From Nonomuraea rhodomycinica (GTDB taxonomy: Bacteria > Actinomycetota > Actinomycetes > Streptosporangiales > Streptosporangiaceae): DNA of 64,000 nt. Positions 23,581-32,599 of the stretch are shown here, in pieces. Location: the NCBI RefSeq assembly GCF_013363995.1, contig NZ_JABWGO010000014.1:1-64000 (forward strand), written 5' to 3'. A program made the translations under genes and the position numbers. How positions within the stretch are numbered: position 1 is the stretch's first letter; each line of letters opens with the position of its first letter. The notes below the pieces were generated by a model that was given only the letters and a program-made list of their open reading frames with translations, ran no database searches and had not been told where the DNA came from.

Positions 23581-26500
23581 TCAGCCCGGGCCGATGGCGT
23601 AAGCTCGGATGATCGTCTGGGCCAGGGTGGTGCCGGACGTGCCGTGGGCAGTAGCCCTCAGCGAGACGAACCCGGGCGTGCGCGGGTTCGGTATCGTGGC
23701 GGTCCATCCCGTGGCGGTGCGCTGGGCCGGGATAGTACGCCAGCTCGTGCCGTCGTCGGAGGAGAGCTCCAGCTTGAGCGTGGAGGGAGCGCCCTCGACC
23801 TTGATGGGCAGTTCGGTCAGTGAGCCGGGTCTGGCGCGGTTGAAATCGTCGAGTCCGCCGGGCGCGTAGCGCACCGCCATCAGCGGTAGCGGCCGCTCCG
23901 CTTCCGTGCGCGCTGACCGGAAGGTCCACACGCTTTCCACCGCCGTGGACAGCGCGGAGTAGGGCGCTTGGCTGCGCATGGACGCCCGCAGCGTGTAGAG
24001 GCTCGATTCCGCCGGCAGCGCGGCTTGGAGGCGGCAGCTTTCCCACTGGTCGAGCGCGCAGCCGGCGAGGGGTGTCTCGGTGAGCACGTGCCCGTTCCGG
24101 CTGAGGGTGGCGGTGCCGGTGGCCGCGCTGTCCGCTCCAACCCTGCCAGGGGCGGGGTCGGTGAACAGCCCGACGGTGGAGAAGGTCAGCGTATTTCCGG
24201 TACGGCTGCCGCGAATCCCGGCTGTCGCGGGACCGGTCACCGCGGCGTTCCAGGTTTGCCGGGTGTGCTGTCCGGGCTTCATGGCTTGGCCATCGTCGGC
24301 GAGGGTGTACGTGCCGAGTTCGAGCATGCTTTCCCAGATCAGGCCGGGCGTGCGGTTGTAGGTGAGAGTGCCGGGCAGGTCCAGGTCCTGGGGTGGCGAG
24401 GCCAGGGACGCCGGCCAGTCGTCGCGGAAGCGTGGGCCGCTGAGGGGCAGGCCGGTGGCCGCCATGGCGGACGCGCGGAAGGTCGCGCTCACCGTGGCGA
24501 GGTCCTTGCGCCTGGCGGCGTAGGTGGGATCTTCGGGTAGGCCGCCGGCGCGGTGGTCGGCGAGGTCGTACAGGTACGGGCTCGGCACGGCGTCCTTGCT
24601 GAACCAGATGGTCCGCAGCAGGTAGCGCAGGCCCTCCTGGCGTGAAGGGACGATGAAGAGCCTGGTGTTGGGGTCCTCGCTCGACGAGCTCGCGATACCC
24701 CAGGCGCCGTGTGCCAGGCTCAGCCAGTGGCCGCGTCCGGGGGCCGCGCTCGGATCGTCCAGCGTGACCCGTACCGGATTGCCCTTGCGTGCGTCCACGA
24801 CCACCTGCTGGTCGCGATCGGCGATGCGCACCGCGGTGTGCGCGACGGTCTTGCCGTACGCCCGCTCGCTGAAGTCGGTGTAGACATCCCACTCACCCAC
24901 GGGCAGGCGGGCCTTGCCGATGCCGTCCTGGACGGCCAGTTCGTGGATGACGCCGGTCTTCGGGTCGTACAGTTCGACGTACGGATGGGCGGGGTTGCCG
25001 TCCCTGCCGATGACGCTCACGGTGAGGTTGTACGACTCCGGCTCGACGTACGCGCCGGCCGGCGTGCGGATCACGCTCTGGCCGGACCTGGCGGTGATGA
25101 TGCCGGGGTAGTCGCCCGGCGCTTTCTGGCGGGCGTCGACGGTGAGGGTGAGCGACGCCTCGCCTTTCGCGGGCACTTCCAGCCGTTGGGTGGACAGCTT
25201 CAGCGTCTCCCCTTCGGCGGCCAGGTCGATGGTGGCCGGGGTCTCTGCGGTGTTGGCGTAGGTGAGTGTTCTGGTGGCCAGCCGCTCATCCGGGCCGTTC
25301 CAGGGGAAGGTGGCCCATAGATCGCCCGGTAGGGCCACTATCTGCTGGTCGACGGCGCGGGCCACGTCCACCCGGCCGGTGCCTTGCTGGTACGGCGTCG
25401 CGCCAGCGGAGGGCGCGGCGCTGCCGATGAGCGCCGCCTTGAGCTGCCGGCCGGTCCATTCGGGGTGCTTTTGGGCCAGGATCGCGGCGGATCCCGTCAC
25501 ATGGGGCGCGGCCATCGAGGTGCCGCTGAGCGTCTGGTAGCCGCCACCGGGTGCCGCGGCGACGATGTCCACGCCCGGCGCGGTGATGTCCGGCTTGATC
25601 GCGTGATCGCCCTGCCGCGGTCCCCGGCTGGAGAAGTCGGCGATCCGGTCCGACCTGTCGACCGCGCCGACGGTGAGAGCGGCGTCGGCGTTGCCGGGGC
25701 TCGATATTGTGCCGGGCCGGTCACTGTTGCCGGCGGAGATGACGAACAGCGTGCCCGTCCGCTCCGACAGGGAATTTACGGCCTCTTCCAGGGGGTCGAG
25801 TTCCAGCGTGTCGGGCCCGCCGAGACTCATGTTGACGATCTTGGCCTTGACTTCGAGGGCGGCCCATTCCATGCCCGCCAGGACGGCAGAGTCGGCGATA
25901 CCGTCCACGCCGCCGACCTTGCCGATGGCCAGCTTGGCGTCGGGCGCGACGCCCCGGTATTTCTCTCCGGCTCCGGCGACGGTCGAGGCGACGTGGGTGC
26001 CATGGCCGAGGGTGTCGCGGATGTCAGGGTCCTCGCTGAAGTTGCGTTCGTAGGCCACTGTCCCCTTCAGATCTGGATGGTCGGGGTCGTAGCCGGAGTC
26101 GAGTACGGCCACGGTCACGCCCTTGCCGGTCAGGCCGAGCTCCCAGGCCGTGGTCGCTCCGATCTGCTTGACGCTCTGATCGAGGTCGAAGGAGCGGCGG
26201 CCGTCCAGCCAGAGTTTCGTGTTCCTAGTGCCGAGGGCGCGGGCGCCGCTGGTCAGGTCCTTCCACGTCTGGCCCGCGCTTTCCTTCGGCACACGCAGCG
26301 TGGTCATGCCGGCGCCGGCAAGCCGCCGGGCCTGGCGGGCGGCCGCGGGAATCTGCCCCGACTGGGCGATCAGCGGGATGTCGGATCTGCGGGCATCGTC
26401 ATAGCGCCAGGCCAGCAGTTGGGTGACGTCGAACAACCGCCGGTCGAGCGCGCCTTCGACCACCAACGGGCGGGCGTCGGACGGAATCACGTACAGATGC

Positions 26501-26709
26501 CCTTGGCGCATCTGGCTGGTGAAGTCCACCCGCCGGCCAGGGCCGGGGACGACGCGGAAACCGTTGCCGGCGACCATCACCCGGTCGCCGGTGATCAATG
26601 TCACACTGCTCGACGTGCCGGTGCCGGCGGGTGCGGCCGATGAGGGCGTGGGGATGGTAGTGGCCGCTCCCGCCAGCAGGGCGGCCATGAGCGCGTTGCG
26701 TAAGGTCAT
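23581..26709 (-). CDS. Secreted S8 (subtilisin-like) serine protease, large multidomain
   Basis: A 1042-residue protein with a Sec signal peptide (residues 1-26). A propeptide-like region precedes the subtilase domain, with catalytic Asp near 203 (VAVLDSGYDPDHPDLKG), His near 237 (GHGTHVASTVAG), oxyanion Asn in FVISAGNSDRPG and Ser near 397 (LSGTSMAAPHVTGS). About 600 residues of beta-sandwich-like sequence follow, including GEASLTLTVDARQ and a final segment SDDGTSWRTIPA. ATG 26709 is chosen over an upstream ATG because GAGAGG lies 6 bases before it. Divergent from an ECF sigma/CU044_5270 pair, which may respond to envelope or protein stress. Confidence 0.9.
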   Translation of the reverse strand: MTLRNALMAALLAGAATTIPTPSSAAPAGTGTSSSVTLITGDRVMVAGNGFRVVPGPGRRVDFTSQMRQGHLYVIPSDARPLVVEGALDRRLFDVTQLLAWRYDDARRSDIPLIAQSGQIPAAARQARRLAGAGMTTLRVPKESAGQTWKDLTSGARALGTRNTKLWLDGRRSFDLDQSVKQIGATTAWELGLTGKGVTVAVLDSGYDPDHPDLKGTVAYERNFSEDPDIRDTLGHGTHVASTVAGAGEKYRGVAPDAKLAIGKVGGVDGIADSAVLAGMEWAALEVKAKIVNMSLGGPDTLELDPLEEAVNSLSERTGTLFVISAGNSDRPGTISSPGNADAALTVGAVDRSDRIADFSSRGPRQGDHAIKPDITAPGVDIVAAAPGGGYQTLSGTSMAAPHVTGSAAILAQKHPEWTGRQLKAALIGSAAPSAGATPYQQGTGRVDVARAVDQQIVALPGDLWATFPWNGPDERLATRTLTYANTAETPATIDLAAEGETLKLSTQRLEVPAKGEASLTLTVDARQKAPGDYPGIITARSGQSVIRTPAGAYVEPESYNLTVSVIGRDGNPAHPYVELYDPKTGVIHELAVQDGIGKARLPVGEWDVYTDFSERAYGKTVAHTAVRIADRDQQVVVDARKGNPVRVTLDDPSAAPGRGHWLSLAHGAWGIASSSSEDPNTRLFIVPSRQEGLRYLLRTIWFSKDAVPSPYLYDLADHRAGGLPEDPTYAARRKDLATVSATFRASAMAATGLPLSGPRFRDDWPASLASPPQDLDLPGTLTYNRTPGLIWESMLELGTYTLADDGQAMKPGQHTRQTWNAAVTGPATAGIRGSRTGNTLTFSTVGLFTDPAPGRVGADSAATGTATLSRNGHVLTETPLAGCALDQWESCRLQAALPAESSLYTLRASMRSQAPYSALSTAVESVWTFRSARTEAERPLPLMAVRYAPGGLDDFNRARPGSLTELPIKVEGAPSTLKLELSSDDGTSWRTIPAQRTATGWTATIPNPRTPGFVSLRATAHGTSGTTLAQTIIRAYAIGPG

Positions 26710-26831
26710 CGTGGGCCTCTCGGGCACGGGAAGATCGTCTGGCCTGTTGTTGCCCGCAGGCCCTGGACGGGTTCACGCACCGGGCTCGCGGCCGTCGAGA
26801 ACTCGATTCGTCCCATCGGGAAACAGCAGGC

Positions 26832-27422
26832 ATGACACGAACCCCACCGGAGGAGATGGTCGAGGCGGATGACGCCGAGCTCATCCGCCGGTCAATTGAC
26901 GACCCGGAGCAGTTCGCCGGCGTGTTCGACCGGTATGTCGAGCAGATCCACCGCTATGCCGCGCGGCGGTTGGGCGTGCAGGCGGCCGATGACGTCGTGG
27001 CGGAGACGTTCCTGACCGCCTTCCGCTCCCGCGCCTCCTACGATCACGCGCAGCCGCTGGCCAGGCCGTGGCTGTACGGCATCGCGACGAACCTCATCGC
27101 CAGGCAGCGGCGCGATGAGGAGCGCTTCTTGCGGGCGCTGGCGCGCACCGGTGCGGAGCCGCCGCCTGAGTCGATGGCCGACGCGGTGATCGAGCGCGTG
27201 GCCGCGCAGGCCGAGGACCGCCGGCTAGCGGGGGCGTTGACGGGCCTGGCCAGCGGTGATCGCGACGTGCTGCTGCTGGTGGCGTTGGGAGAACTGGCCT
27301 ACGAGGAGGTGGCGCAGGCGCTCGACATCCCGATCGGGACCGTGCGCTCGCGCCTGCACCGGGCTCGCAAACAAGCGCGGGCCACCCTCGGCACCGGCCT
27401 TCACACGAGAGAGGATGCATGA
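26832..27422 (+). CDS. ECF-type RNA polymerase sigma factor
   Basis: A 196-residue sigma factor. Region 2 spans residues 25-95 (FAGVFDRYVEQIHRYAARRLG, DDVVAETFLTAFRSR, then PWLYGIATNLIARQRR) and region 4 about 140-190 (GDRDVLLLVALGELAYEEVA with helix-turn-helix IPIGTVRSRLHRARKQAR). The ATG at 26832 is used; an internal ATG at 26856 directly abuts GGAGGAG and is too close for use. Its stop overlaps the start of the CU044_5270 gene (ATGA), a pairing in which the partner often acts as a membrane-bound regulator. Confidence 0.9.
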   Translation: MTRTPPEEMVEADDAELIRRSIDDPEQFAGVFDRYVEQIHRYAARRLGVQAADDVVAETFLTAFRSRASYDHAQPLARPWLYGIATNLIARQRRDEERFLRALARTGAEPPPESMADAVIERVAAQAEDRRLAGALTGLASGDRDVLLLVALGELAYEEVAQALDIPIGTVRSRLHRARKQARATLGTGLHTREDA

Positions 27423-28414
27423 TGGATGAGTTCGGACGGTTCCTCGAGGCCACCCCGGCGATCACCGGTGAGGCGAAGGAGGCGGCCCGCACCCGGTTGC
27501 TGCAGGCCATCCGTGAGCCGGTCCCCGTGTCGCCGATGCCCTCGCTGATGACCCCGCCGAGGCGGCGCAGGCCGCGCCTGGCCTGGCGTCTGGCGCTGGC
27601 TGCGTCGGTCGCGATGGCCGTCGGCGCGGGCGTCCTCGCGGTGCGCGGCGATGAACAACCTGCCACCACCCCGGTCGCCAGCGTTCGGGATCTCGGCGAC
27701 AAGGCGGCCAGGAGCGCCGAGACCGACCCGTACGAGATCACGCCGTCGCCGGGCCGCTGGCTGTACGTGAAGCAGACGATCGCTCCGCTCCGCAAGGAGC
27801 CGGAGCCCGAGGTGGATCGCGACAAGCGCATGACTCTTGAGACGTGGCACAGCTTGGACGGCAAGCAGATCGCGTTGGACAACGGGCGGGGCAAGCTCGT
27901 CACGGAGGAGTACGGCCCCGGCGTCACGGGCGCGGACCTGGCCAGGGCGCCGGTCACCCCCGAGGAAATGATCGCCAGGATCGGGGCGAGCGTCGATGCG
28001 ACCCCCGTGACAGAGTTCGACGACGCCGACGCGACCAGGCAGGAGCGGATCTTCCGGACGATCTCCCAGTTGCTGGGCGAGCAGCCGTTGGTCGCCGACG
28101 TGCGGGCCGCGTTGTTCCGCGCGCTGCCCATGATCCAGGGGGTTTCGGTCAAGCGGGACGCGATCGACGCGGCAGGCCGTCACGGGGTCGCGTTCGGCTA
28201 CACGGGAGCCTGGGAGCGCTCCGAGATCATTGTGAGCGCGCAGGACTACCGGTTCTTGGGGACGTATGGCGAGACCGTCGCCGATCGCACGTTCCCCATC
28301 AGCAAGATGACGGTCAGGGCAGGCACGCCGACAGTGTGGACCGCGAACATGGAGAGTCAGGTTGTCGATAGGCCGGGGGACCGGCCGCAGGGGAACAGCC
28401 ACGACGCAGAATGA
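27419..28414 (+). CDS. CU044_5270-family membrane protein, putative anti-sigma partner
   Basis: A 331-residue protein. Residues 1-55 are cytoplasmic with a zipper-like head (MMDEFGRFLEATPAITGEAK), followed by a proline/arginine-rich basic stretch. A single membrane helix lies at about 57-78 (LAWRLALAASVAMAVGAG), followed by an extracytoplasmic domain with WLYVKQTIAPLRK, GVTGADLARAPVTPEEM and ALPMIQGVSVKRDAIDAAGR, hallmarks of the CU044_5270 family. Starts inside the sigma stop codon (ATGA overlap), so production is stoichiometrically coupled. Regulation of the sigma factor is inferred from topology and pairing. A hairpin terminates the operon 69 bases downstream. Confidence 0.85.
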   Translation: MMDEFGRFLEATPAITGEAKEAARTRLLQAIREPVPVSPMPSLMTPPRRRRPRLAWRLALAASVAMAVGAGVLAVRGDEQPATTPVASVRDLGDKAARSAETDPYEITPSPGRWLYVKQTIAPLRKEPEPEVDRDKRMTLETWHSLDGKQIALDNGRGKLVTEEYGPGVTGADLARAPVTPEEMIARIGASVDATPVTEFDDADATRQERIFRTISQLLGEQPLVADVRAALFRALPMIQGVSVKRDAIDAAGRHGVAFGYTGAWERSEIIVSAQDYRFLGTYGETVADRTFPISKMTVRAGTPTVWTANMESQVVDRPGDRPQGNSHDAE

Positions 28415-28482
28415 TGCGATCCATCGCTCGACGCGACGAGGCGTAGTCATGTCGGACGACACTTGATTGCCACGGGAGCCCA

Positions 28483-28516
28483 ACGATGGGCGCGGCCATC
28501 AGGCCGCGCCCATCGT
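28483..28516. terminator. Strong hairpin ending the sigma/CU044_5270 operon
   Basis: Perfect 15-bp arms, ACGATGGGCGCGGCC (28483-28497) and GGCCGCGCCCATCGT (28502-28516), around loop ATCA. No U-tract. It lies between the operon end and the recombinase remnant and also marks the boundary of the recombined segment. Confidence 0.8.
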
Positions 28517-28532
28517 CATTGGTGCGCCCAGC

Positions 28533-29162
28533 ATGGGCGATTGCCTGGGGGTGAAATGCGACGACCCCGACAAGCCGGGCGACCCGGCCAGCGTCCGCGA
28601 CAAGGCGATGCTCGGCACCCTCTACGGTGCCGGGCTCCGCCGCCAAGAGCTCGTCGCGCTCGCCCTGGCCGACTGGGACCCCGACAACCACGAACTCCGC
28701 GTGCTCGGCAAGGGCAACAAGGAGCGCGACAGCTACGTCCCCGACCAGGTCGCCGACCTCATCGCCGCGTGGATCGCCGTGCGCGGCCGCACCCCCGGCG
28801 CCCTGTTCCCCCCGCTGTCCAAGGCCGGACGGATGCGCACCACCCCAGACGGCCGCCCCGCCCACATGACCGGGCAGGCGCTGCGGAAGATGCTGCTCAA
28901 GCGCATCAGACAAGCCGCCCAGCGCCAGCCGACGATCAACGGCAAGACGTACCGGCCGTACGACTTCCGCCGCACGTTCATCGGCGACCTGCTCGACCAG
29001 GGCGTGGACCTGGCCACCGCGCAGGCCCTGGTCGGCCACTCCTCCCCCGTCACCACCGCGCGGTACGGCCGCCGGCCGAAGGCCACCCGCCGCGCTGCGG
29101 TCAACCGGCTCCGCCTGCCCGAGCGGCAGCCTCCAGCACGCTCTGACGAGGTCCGATCCTGA
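28533..29162 (+). pseudogene. Tyrosine recombinase catalytic domain, 5'-truncated, HxxR histidine replaced
   Basis: About 209 residues from an internal ATG. The catalytic Arg lies in LYGAGLRRQELVAL, Lys in GKGNKERDSY, the second box reads YRPYDFRRTFIGDLLDQG where the usual motif is PHDLRRTF, then LVGHSSPVTTARYGRR with the last His and nucleophilic Tyr. The box II histidine is therefore tyrosine (codon TAC instead of CAC). The N-terminal core-binding domain is absent: the frame runs back into the operon terminator. It is likely a scar of an integrated element, not an active recombinase, although an open frame of this length could still be expressed. Confidence 0.7.
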
Positions 29163-29206
29163 TAGTTTCCCGGGGCTGATCTGCAACTCCATGCGAGGAT
29201 CAGCCC

Positions 29207-30079
29207 ATGGTGGTGAGGCTTCCCCCTGGGGGCAATCGAGAGAACGCCCTGGCAGCACTAAGAAGAGTGGAAGACAACGCGTTCTGCTTGCTGAAGATGC
29301 GCGAAGACCTGGCTCCGCTCGAGCTCCATAGCGCCTATCTGCAATGGGTAGACGGCGCCGTCTCCCTCCTACGACACGAGATCAGCGAGTCCGATCTAGA
29401 CGATCTTGTCTTGACGAAGCGGTACTGGATCTTGCAATCGATGCACGGATCAGCCCTTCTCCCAGACCGGATGAAGGACCTCGTCATCACGGAGCTGGAG
29501 GGAAGGCAGATAGCTGTGGGCCTGGCGGCGCTACAGCTTGCAGAGCAGATCGAACGCTGGGCACGGCCGGGAGTGTTCGTCATGTTCGACACCTCTGTCT
29601 TCATCCAGCACGAGGACAAGCTGGAGAGCATCGACTTCGGCCAACTCCTCCAAGTCCGCGCCGAGCCCGTACACCTGCTGATACCCATGATCGTCATTGA
29701 CGAGCTGGACAGCCTGAAGCAGTCCAAGGACAAACACGTTCGCTGGAGAGCACGACACAGCCTGGCGGTGCTCGACCGGCTCCTGCCCAACCCCACCCAT
29801 GCCGCGCTGCTGCGACTCGCGGACTACGAGCCGCTGGAGAGCGGCGGGATTCCCCGCGGGGAAGTGTCAGTCGAAGTCGTCCTCGACCCTCCCAACCACG
29901 TTCGCCTGCCCGTCGAAGATGACGAGATCGTGGACCAGGCGGTGACGGCACAGGTTCTCGCAGGACGCCCCATCACCCTGGTCACCTTCGACACGGGCCA
30001 GTCGATGCGGGCCCGCGCGGCGGGCCTGCGATGCACCAAGATCGCGCAGCCCCCCGGAGACCCTCCGGAGCCTGCCTGA
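29207..30079 (+). CDS. PIN-domain protein
   Basis: A 290-residue protein. An N-terminal helical domain (1-115) precedes a PIN-type nuclease domain with Asp128 in VMFDTSVFIQHED, Asp165/Glu166 in MIVIDELDSLKQSKDKHVRW, an acidic pair in EDDEIVDQAVTAQVL and Asp near 260 in LVTFDTGQSMRARA. The arrangement resembles the PIN domain of PhoH2/VapC-like proteins, with a basic clamp (KQSKDKHVRWRAR) typical of RNA-cutting PIN enzymes. No antitoxin gene is adjacent; the helical N-terminus may serve as a fused regulatory or binding module. Codon use is slightly less GC-rich than neighbours. It follows a truncated recombinase by 45 bases. Confidence 0.75.
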   Translation: MVVRLPPGGNRENALAALRRVEDNAFCLLKMREDLAPLELHSAYLQWVDGAVSLLRHEISESDLDDLVLTKRYWILQSMHGSALLPDRMKDLVITELEGRQIAVGLAALQLAEQIERWARPGVFVMFDTSVFIQHEDKLESIDFGQLLQVRAEPVHLLIPMIVIDELDSLKQSKDKHVRWRARHSLAVLDRLLPNPTHAALLRLADYEPLESGGIPRGEVSVEVVLDPPNHVRLPVEDDEIVDQAVTAQVLAGRPITLVTFDTGQSMRARAAGLRCTKIAQPPGDPPEPA

Positions 30080-30113
30080 ATCGGAGGCAGACGCTAACCC
30101 GAGCAGCCTCATG

Positions 30114-30143
30114 CGGTCCTCTCCCCCGCTACGGAGAGGACCG
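30114..30143 (+). terminator. Hairpin after the PIN gene
   Basis: Perfect 11-bp arms CGGTCCTCTCC (30114-30124) and GGAGAGGACCG (30133-30143), loop CCCGCTAC, followed by the moderately T-rich TCTCTCAT. It begins 35 bases after the PIN stop. Confidence 0.75.
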
Positions 30144-30452
30144 TCTCTCATGCCTGGCCTGTTCCTCGCACCGTGCAGCTTCGCCGGCATCGGCGAAAAC
30201 ACCCATTGCGCCCGCCGGGCCGGCGGGTCAGCGAAGGGGTGCGACAGGTCGCTGGCGGGCTGACTCTGCCCGGCGCAAGGGGGAGCTTGCGGCCGGTGCA
30301 CTAGCGCTGGTCGTCGCCCACTTCCGGCAGCCGCTGGCCCGGGCAGTCAGCCGCGAGCTCGGTCAGGGCCTGCTGCTCGGCGAGGTCGATGGACAGGCTC
30401 CCCGGCCCGCACGAAACGAGCCGTCCGCGATCTTCTCAACGCCGGGCAGCCC
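30144..30452. other. Gap of about 300 bases with no credible gene
   Basis: The last 70 bases stay in frame with the DUF6262-like gene (RTKRAVRDLLNAGQP) and probably belonged to it. The minus strand at about 30300-30370 shows ALTELAADCPGQRLPEV, reminiscent of a recombinase tail, too short to assign. Confidence 0.4.
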
Positions 30453-30905
30453 ATGTCCTTCGCCGGGGTGGCACGAAAAGCCGACGTGTCGACCTGGTTC
30501 GTCTACAACACCCCCGCTATCAGCGCCGCGATCCGGCAGGCGATGAGTGAGCAGGCCCTGCATGGTGTGCAAGCAGCCGCGGTCCCCCGGCCCGAGCGCG
30601 CCATCCCCGCCAGCCTGCACACCGACCTTGCGATAGCACGCCAAGAAATCCAGGAACTGAAACGAGAGCGCGAAGCCTTGAAACACCGCCTTCAGCTTGC
30701 TCTGGGCGCGGAAATCGACAACGCGGTTCAGCCCGAACTCGTCCAGAAAGTGCAGGGTCTGGAACGCCACACCCAGGCCTTGACCCGAGACCTCGCCGAG
30801 GCACGCACCCAAGCTGCACGCCTCACCGAACAACAGCAGGAATCTGACGAGACCATCGCCTCACTCCGGCTCACCCTGCGCAAGGCGATGCGTACCCTCC
30901 CATGA
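30453..30905 (+). CDS. DUF6262-like (TnpC-type) transposon accessory protein, possibly 5'-truncated
   Basis: A 150-residue protein from the first ATG. It starts with an HTH-like MSFAGVARKADVSTWFVYNT and continues as a long coiled coil (IARQEIQELKREREALKHRL, KVQGLERHTQALTRDLAEAR, LRLTLRKAMRTLP). This is the layout of DUF6262 proteins, the third component of Tn554-like transposons, where it accompanies two tyrosine recombinases. Upstream codons to about 30405 are still in frame and family-like without a start codon, so the native N-terminus is probably lost or degraded. No partner recombinase genes are adjacent, so it is likely orphaned. Confidence 0.6.
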   Translation: MSFAGVARKADVSTWFVYNTPAISAAIRQAMSEQALHGVQAAAVPRPERAIPASLHTDLAIARQEIQELKREREALKHRLQLALGAEIDNAVQPELVQKVQGLERHTQALTRDLAEARTQAARLTEQQQESDETIASLRLTLRKAMRTLP

Positions 30906-31164
30906 GCTGCAGATTCATGCTGGGAGTGCCGAAACCGCCGCGACTGCCCAGACTGCCGCCGGGCGGTTGATAGATCGGGAGGGTGGCGAAGGACCAGGGA
31001 AAGGCCGGAGGCGTGGACTCGAAAGCCGACGCCGGCGGCGCGTGCCGCCTGAAGCCGGCCACCAGCGTCCGGGAGCCGCCCTCTCTCATCTGCCTGCCCC
31101 GGCCCTGCCCCGACCGCAGTGCATGCGTGGTGGACCGCTGCGCGCACGTCGCCGGCGGTGACCA

Positions 31165-32475
31165 TCAGGCGATCCGGTAGGCGGCGGCGCCGTTGTGCAG
31201 AAAGCGGGCGCGGCCGTGGCCGTCGGAGCCGACCAGCGACAGGACTTGGTGGCCGGAGGACTTCGGTTCGGCGGTGATGACCGAGCTGTGGTTGAGGCGG
31301 ACGACCTCGACGCGGTTCTCAGACCCCCCGAGGAAGGACTCGGCAATGTCATTGCGTGGGCGGTAGGTGAGGAACGCACGGTCGTGCTCGCTGGCAAGGG
31401 TGATGTCGTACAGGGTGGAGCGGTAGGTGCCGCACATGCGGTCCGCGTCGATCCCGGTCGGGTTCAGGGGTGGCACGGGTCGTGGTGCCGTCTCGACGCC
31501 GGCAAGGTCCCTGAGCGCCGCACCGAAGATCTCGTAGGCCAGGGGTTCGCCGCCCGTGCTGTTGGTCAGCACGGCCACCGCCACGCCCGCCGATGGGGCG
31601 ACGCGAAGCCATGCCTTCTGCCCCTTGGAGACGCCGGTATGGCCGACGACGCCGTCCTGGTAGAGCATCCAGCCAAGTCCCCAGCCGATGACGCCGCCGC
31701 CGAAGTCCGGGACGGGTTCGACCTGGGGTTCGCGCAGTGCCGCCAGCGCGGGGTCGGTGAGATGCAGGCGGACGAACTCCAGCAGCTCGCGTGCGCTGAT
31801 CGCAAAGTGTGAGCCGCTGGGCGCGGAGTAGTAGGAAACCGCCCACTCTTTGGCCGGAACGACCTTTCCGTCGATCTGGACGTGGCCGACCGCGGCGCGG
31901 TGCAGGATCGCCTCGTAGGGGTCGGTAGCGGCGGTGCGCAGACCCAGTGGTGTCACCAGGCGTTCGCGGAGCACGTCGTGGAAGGGCTTGTCGCACAGCA
32001 CCTCCACCAGCCTGCCGAGCACCACGTACCCGCTGTTGGAGTAGGAGAAGACGGTGTCAGGCGGGAGGAGCTGGTCCGCCTCGGCGAGGGTGGCGACGAA
32101 CTTCTCGATCGCGTCGTCGTTGCGACCGGTGTCGGTGAAGTGGTTACCGTCGATACCGCCGGTGTGGGTGAGCAGCTGGCGGGCGGTCAAAGATGCGGTG
32201 GCGGCCCGGTCGCTCAGCCGGAAGCCGGGCAGGTAGTCGCGAACGGGACAGTCGAGATCCAGCACACCGTCGTCCACCAGTTGCTGGATCAGCGTGGCTG
32301 TCCAAATCTTCGTGATCGAGCCGATCTTGAACACCGAGTCGGTCGTGGCCTCGACCTGGGTGCGCAGACTCAGCACGCCCGCAGCCTCGTCCTGGATCTC
32401 CCCGTTGGCCAGAACGGCGACCTGTGCGCCTGGTACGTCGTATTTTGCGACAAGCTCGCCCAGATCCCATTCCAT
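31165..32475 (-). CDS. Serine hydrolase, class C beta-lactamase/EstB family
   Basis: A 436-residue protein without an obvious signal peptide. It has the SxxK motif SITK with nucleophile Ser53, the YxN motif in FSYSNSGYVVLGRL near residue 143 and HTG in VVGHTGVSKGQKAW near 280, replacing KTG as in EstB-type esterases and D-aminopeptidases. About 100 C-terminal residues (IDADRMCGTYRSTLYDITLA onward) form an extra lipocalin-like domain seen in many family members. Likely an esterase or peptidase acting on small substrates; true beta-lactamase activity is unlikely. Stand-alone on the minus strand. Confidence 0.85.
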   Translation of the reverse strand: MEWDLGELVAKYDVPGAQVAVLANGEIQDEAAGVLSLRTQVEATTDSVFKIGSITKIWTATLIQQLVDDGVLDLDCPVRDYLPGFRLSDRAATASLTARQLLTHTGGIDGNHFTDTGRNDDAIEKFVATLAEADQLLPPDTVFSYSNSGYVVLGRLVEVLCDKPFHDVLRERLVTPLGLRTAATDPYEAILHRAAVGHVQIDGKVVPAKEWAVSYYSAPSGSHFAISARELLEFVRLHLTDPALAALREPQVEPVPDFGGGVIGWGLGWMLYQDGVVGHTGVSKGQKAWLRVAPSAGVAVAVLTNSTGGEPLAYEIFGAALRDLAGVETAPRPVPPLNPTGIDADRMCGTYRSTLYDITLASEHDRAFLTYRPRNDIAESFLGGSENRVEVVRLNHSSVITAEPKSSGHQVLSLVGSDGHGRARFLHNGAAAYRIA

Positions 32476-32599
32476 CCCACCAGGCTAGCTCCATGATCGA
32501 AAGCCTTCGCCGAGTTAGGGGACGCACTGTTAGGCCGCACCGATGATCCTGTGGTTGCCCGCTTTCGACCTTTCTTGTACCTCATGTGCCTCAAATCCG

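Noticed and set aside
31165-32475. Reading the serine hydrolase as an antibiotic-resistance beta-lactamase
   Set aside because: HTG replaces KTG, no signal peptide, and an extra C-terminal lipocalin-like domain; esterase/peptidase is more likely.
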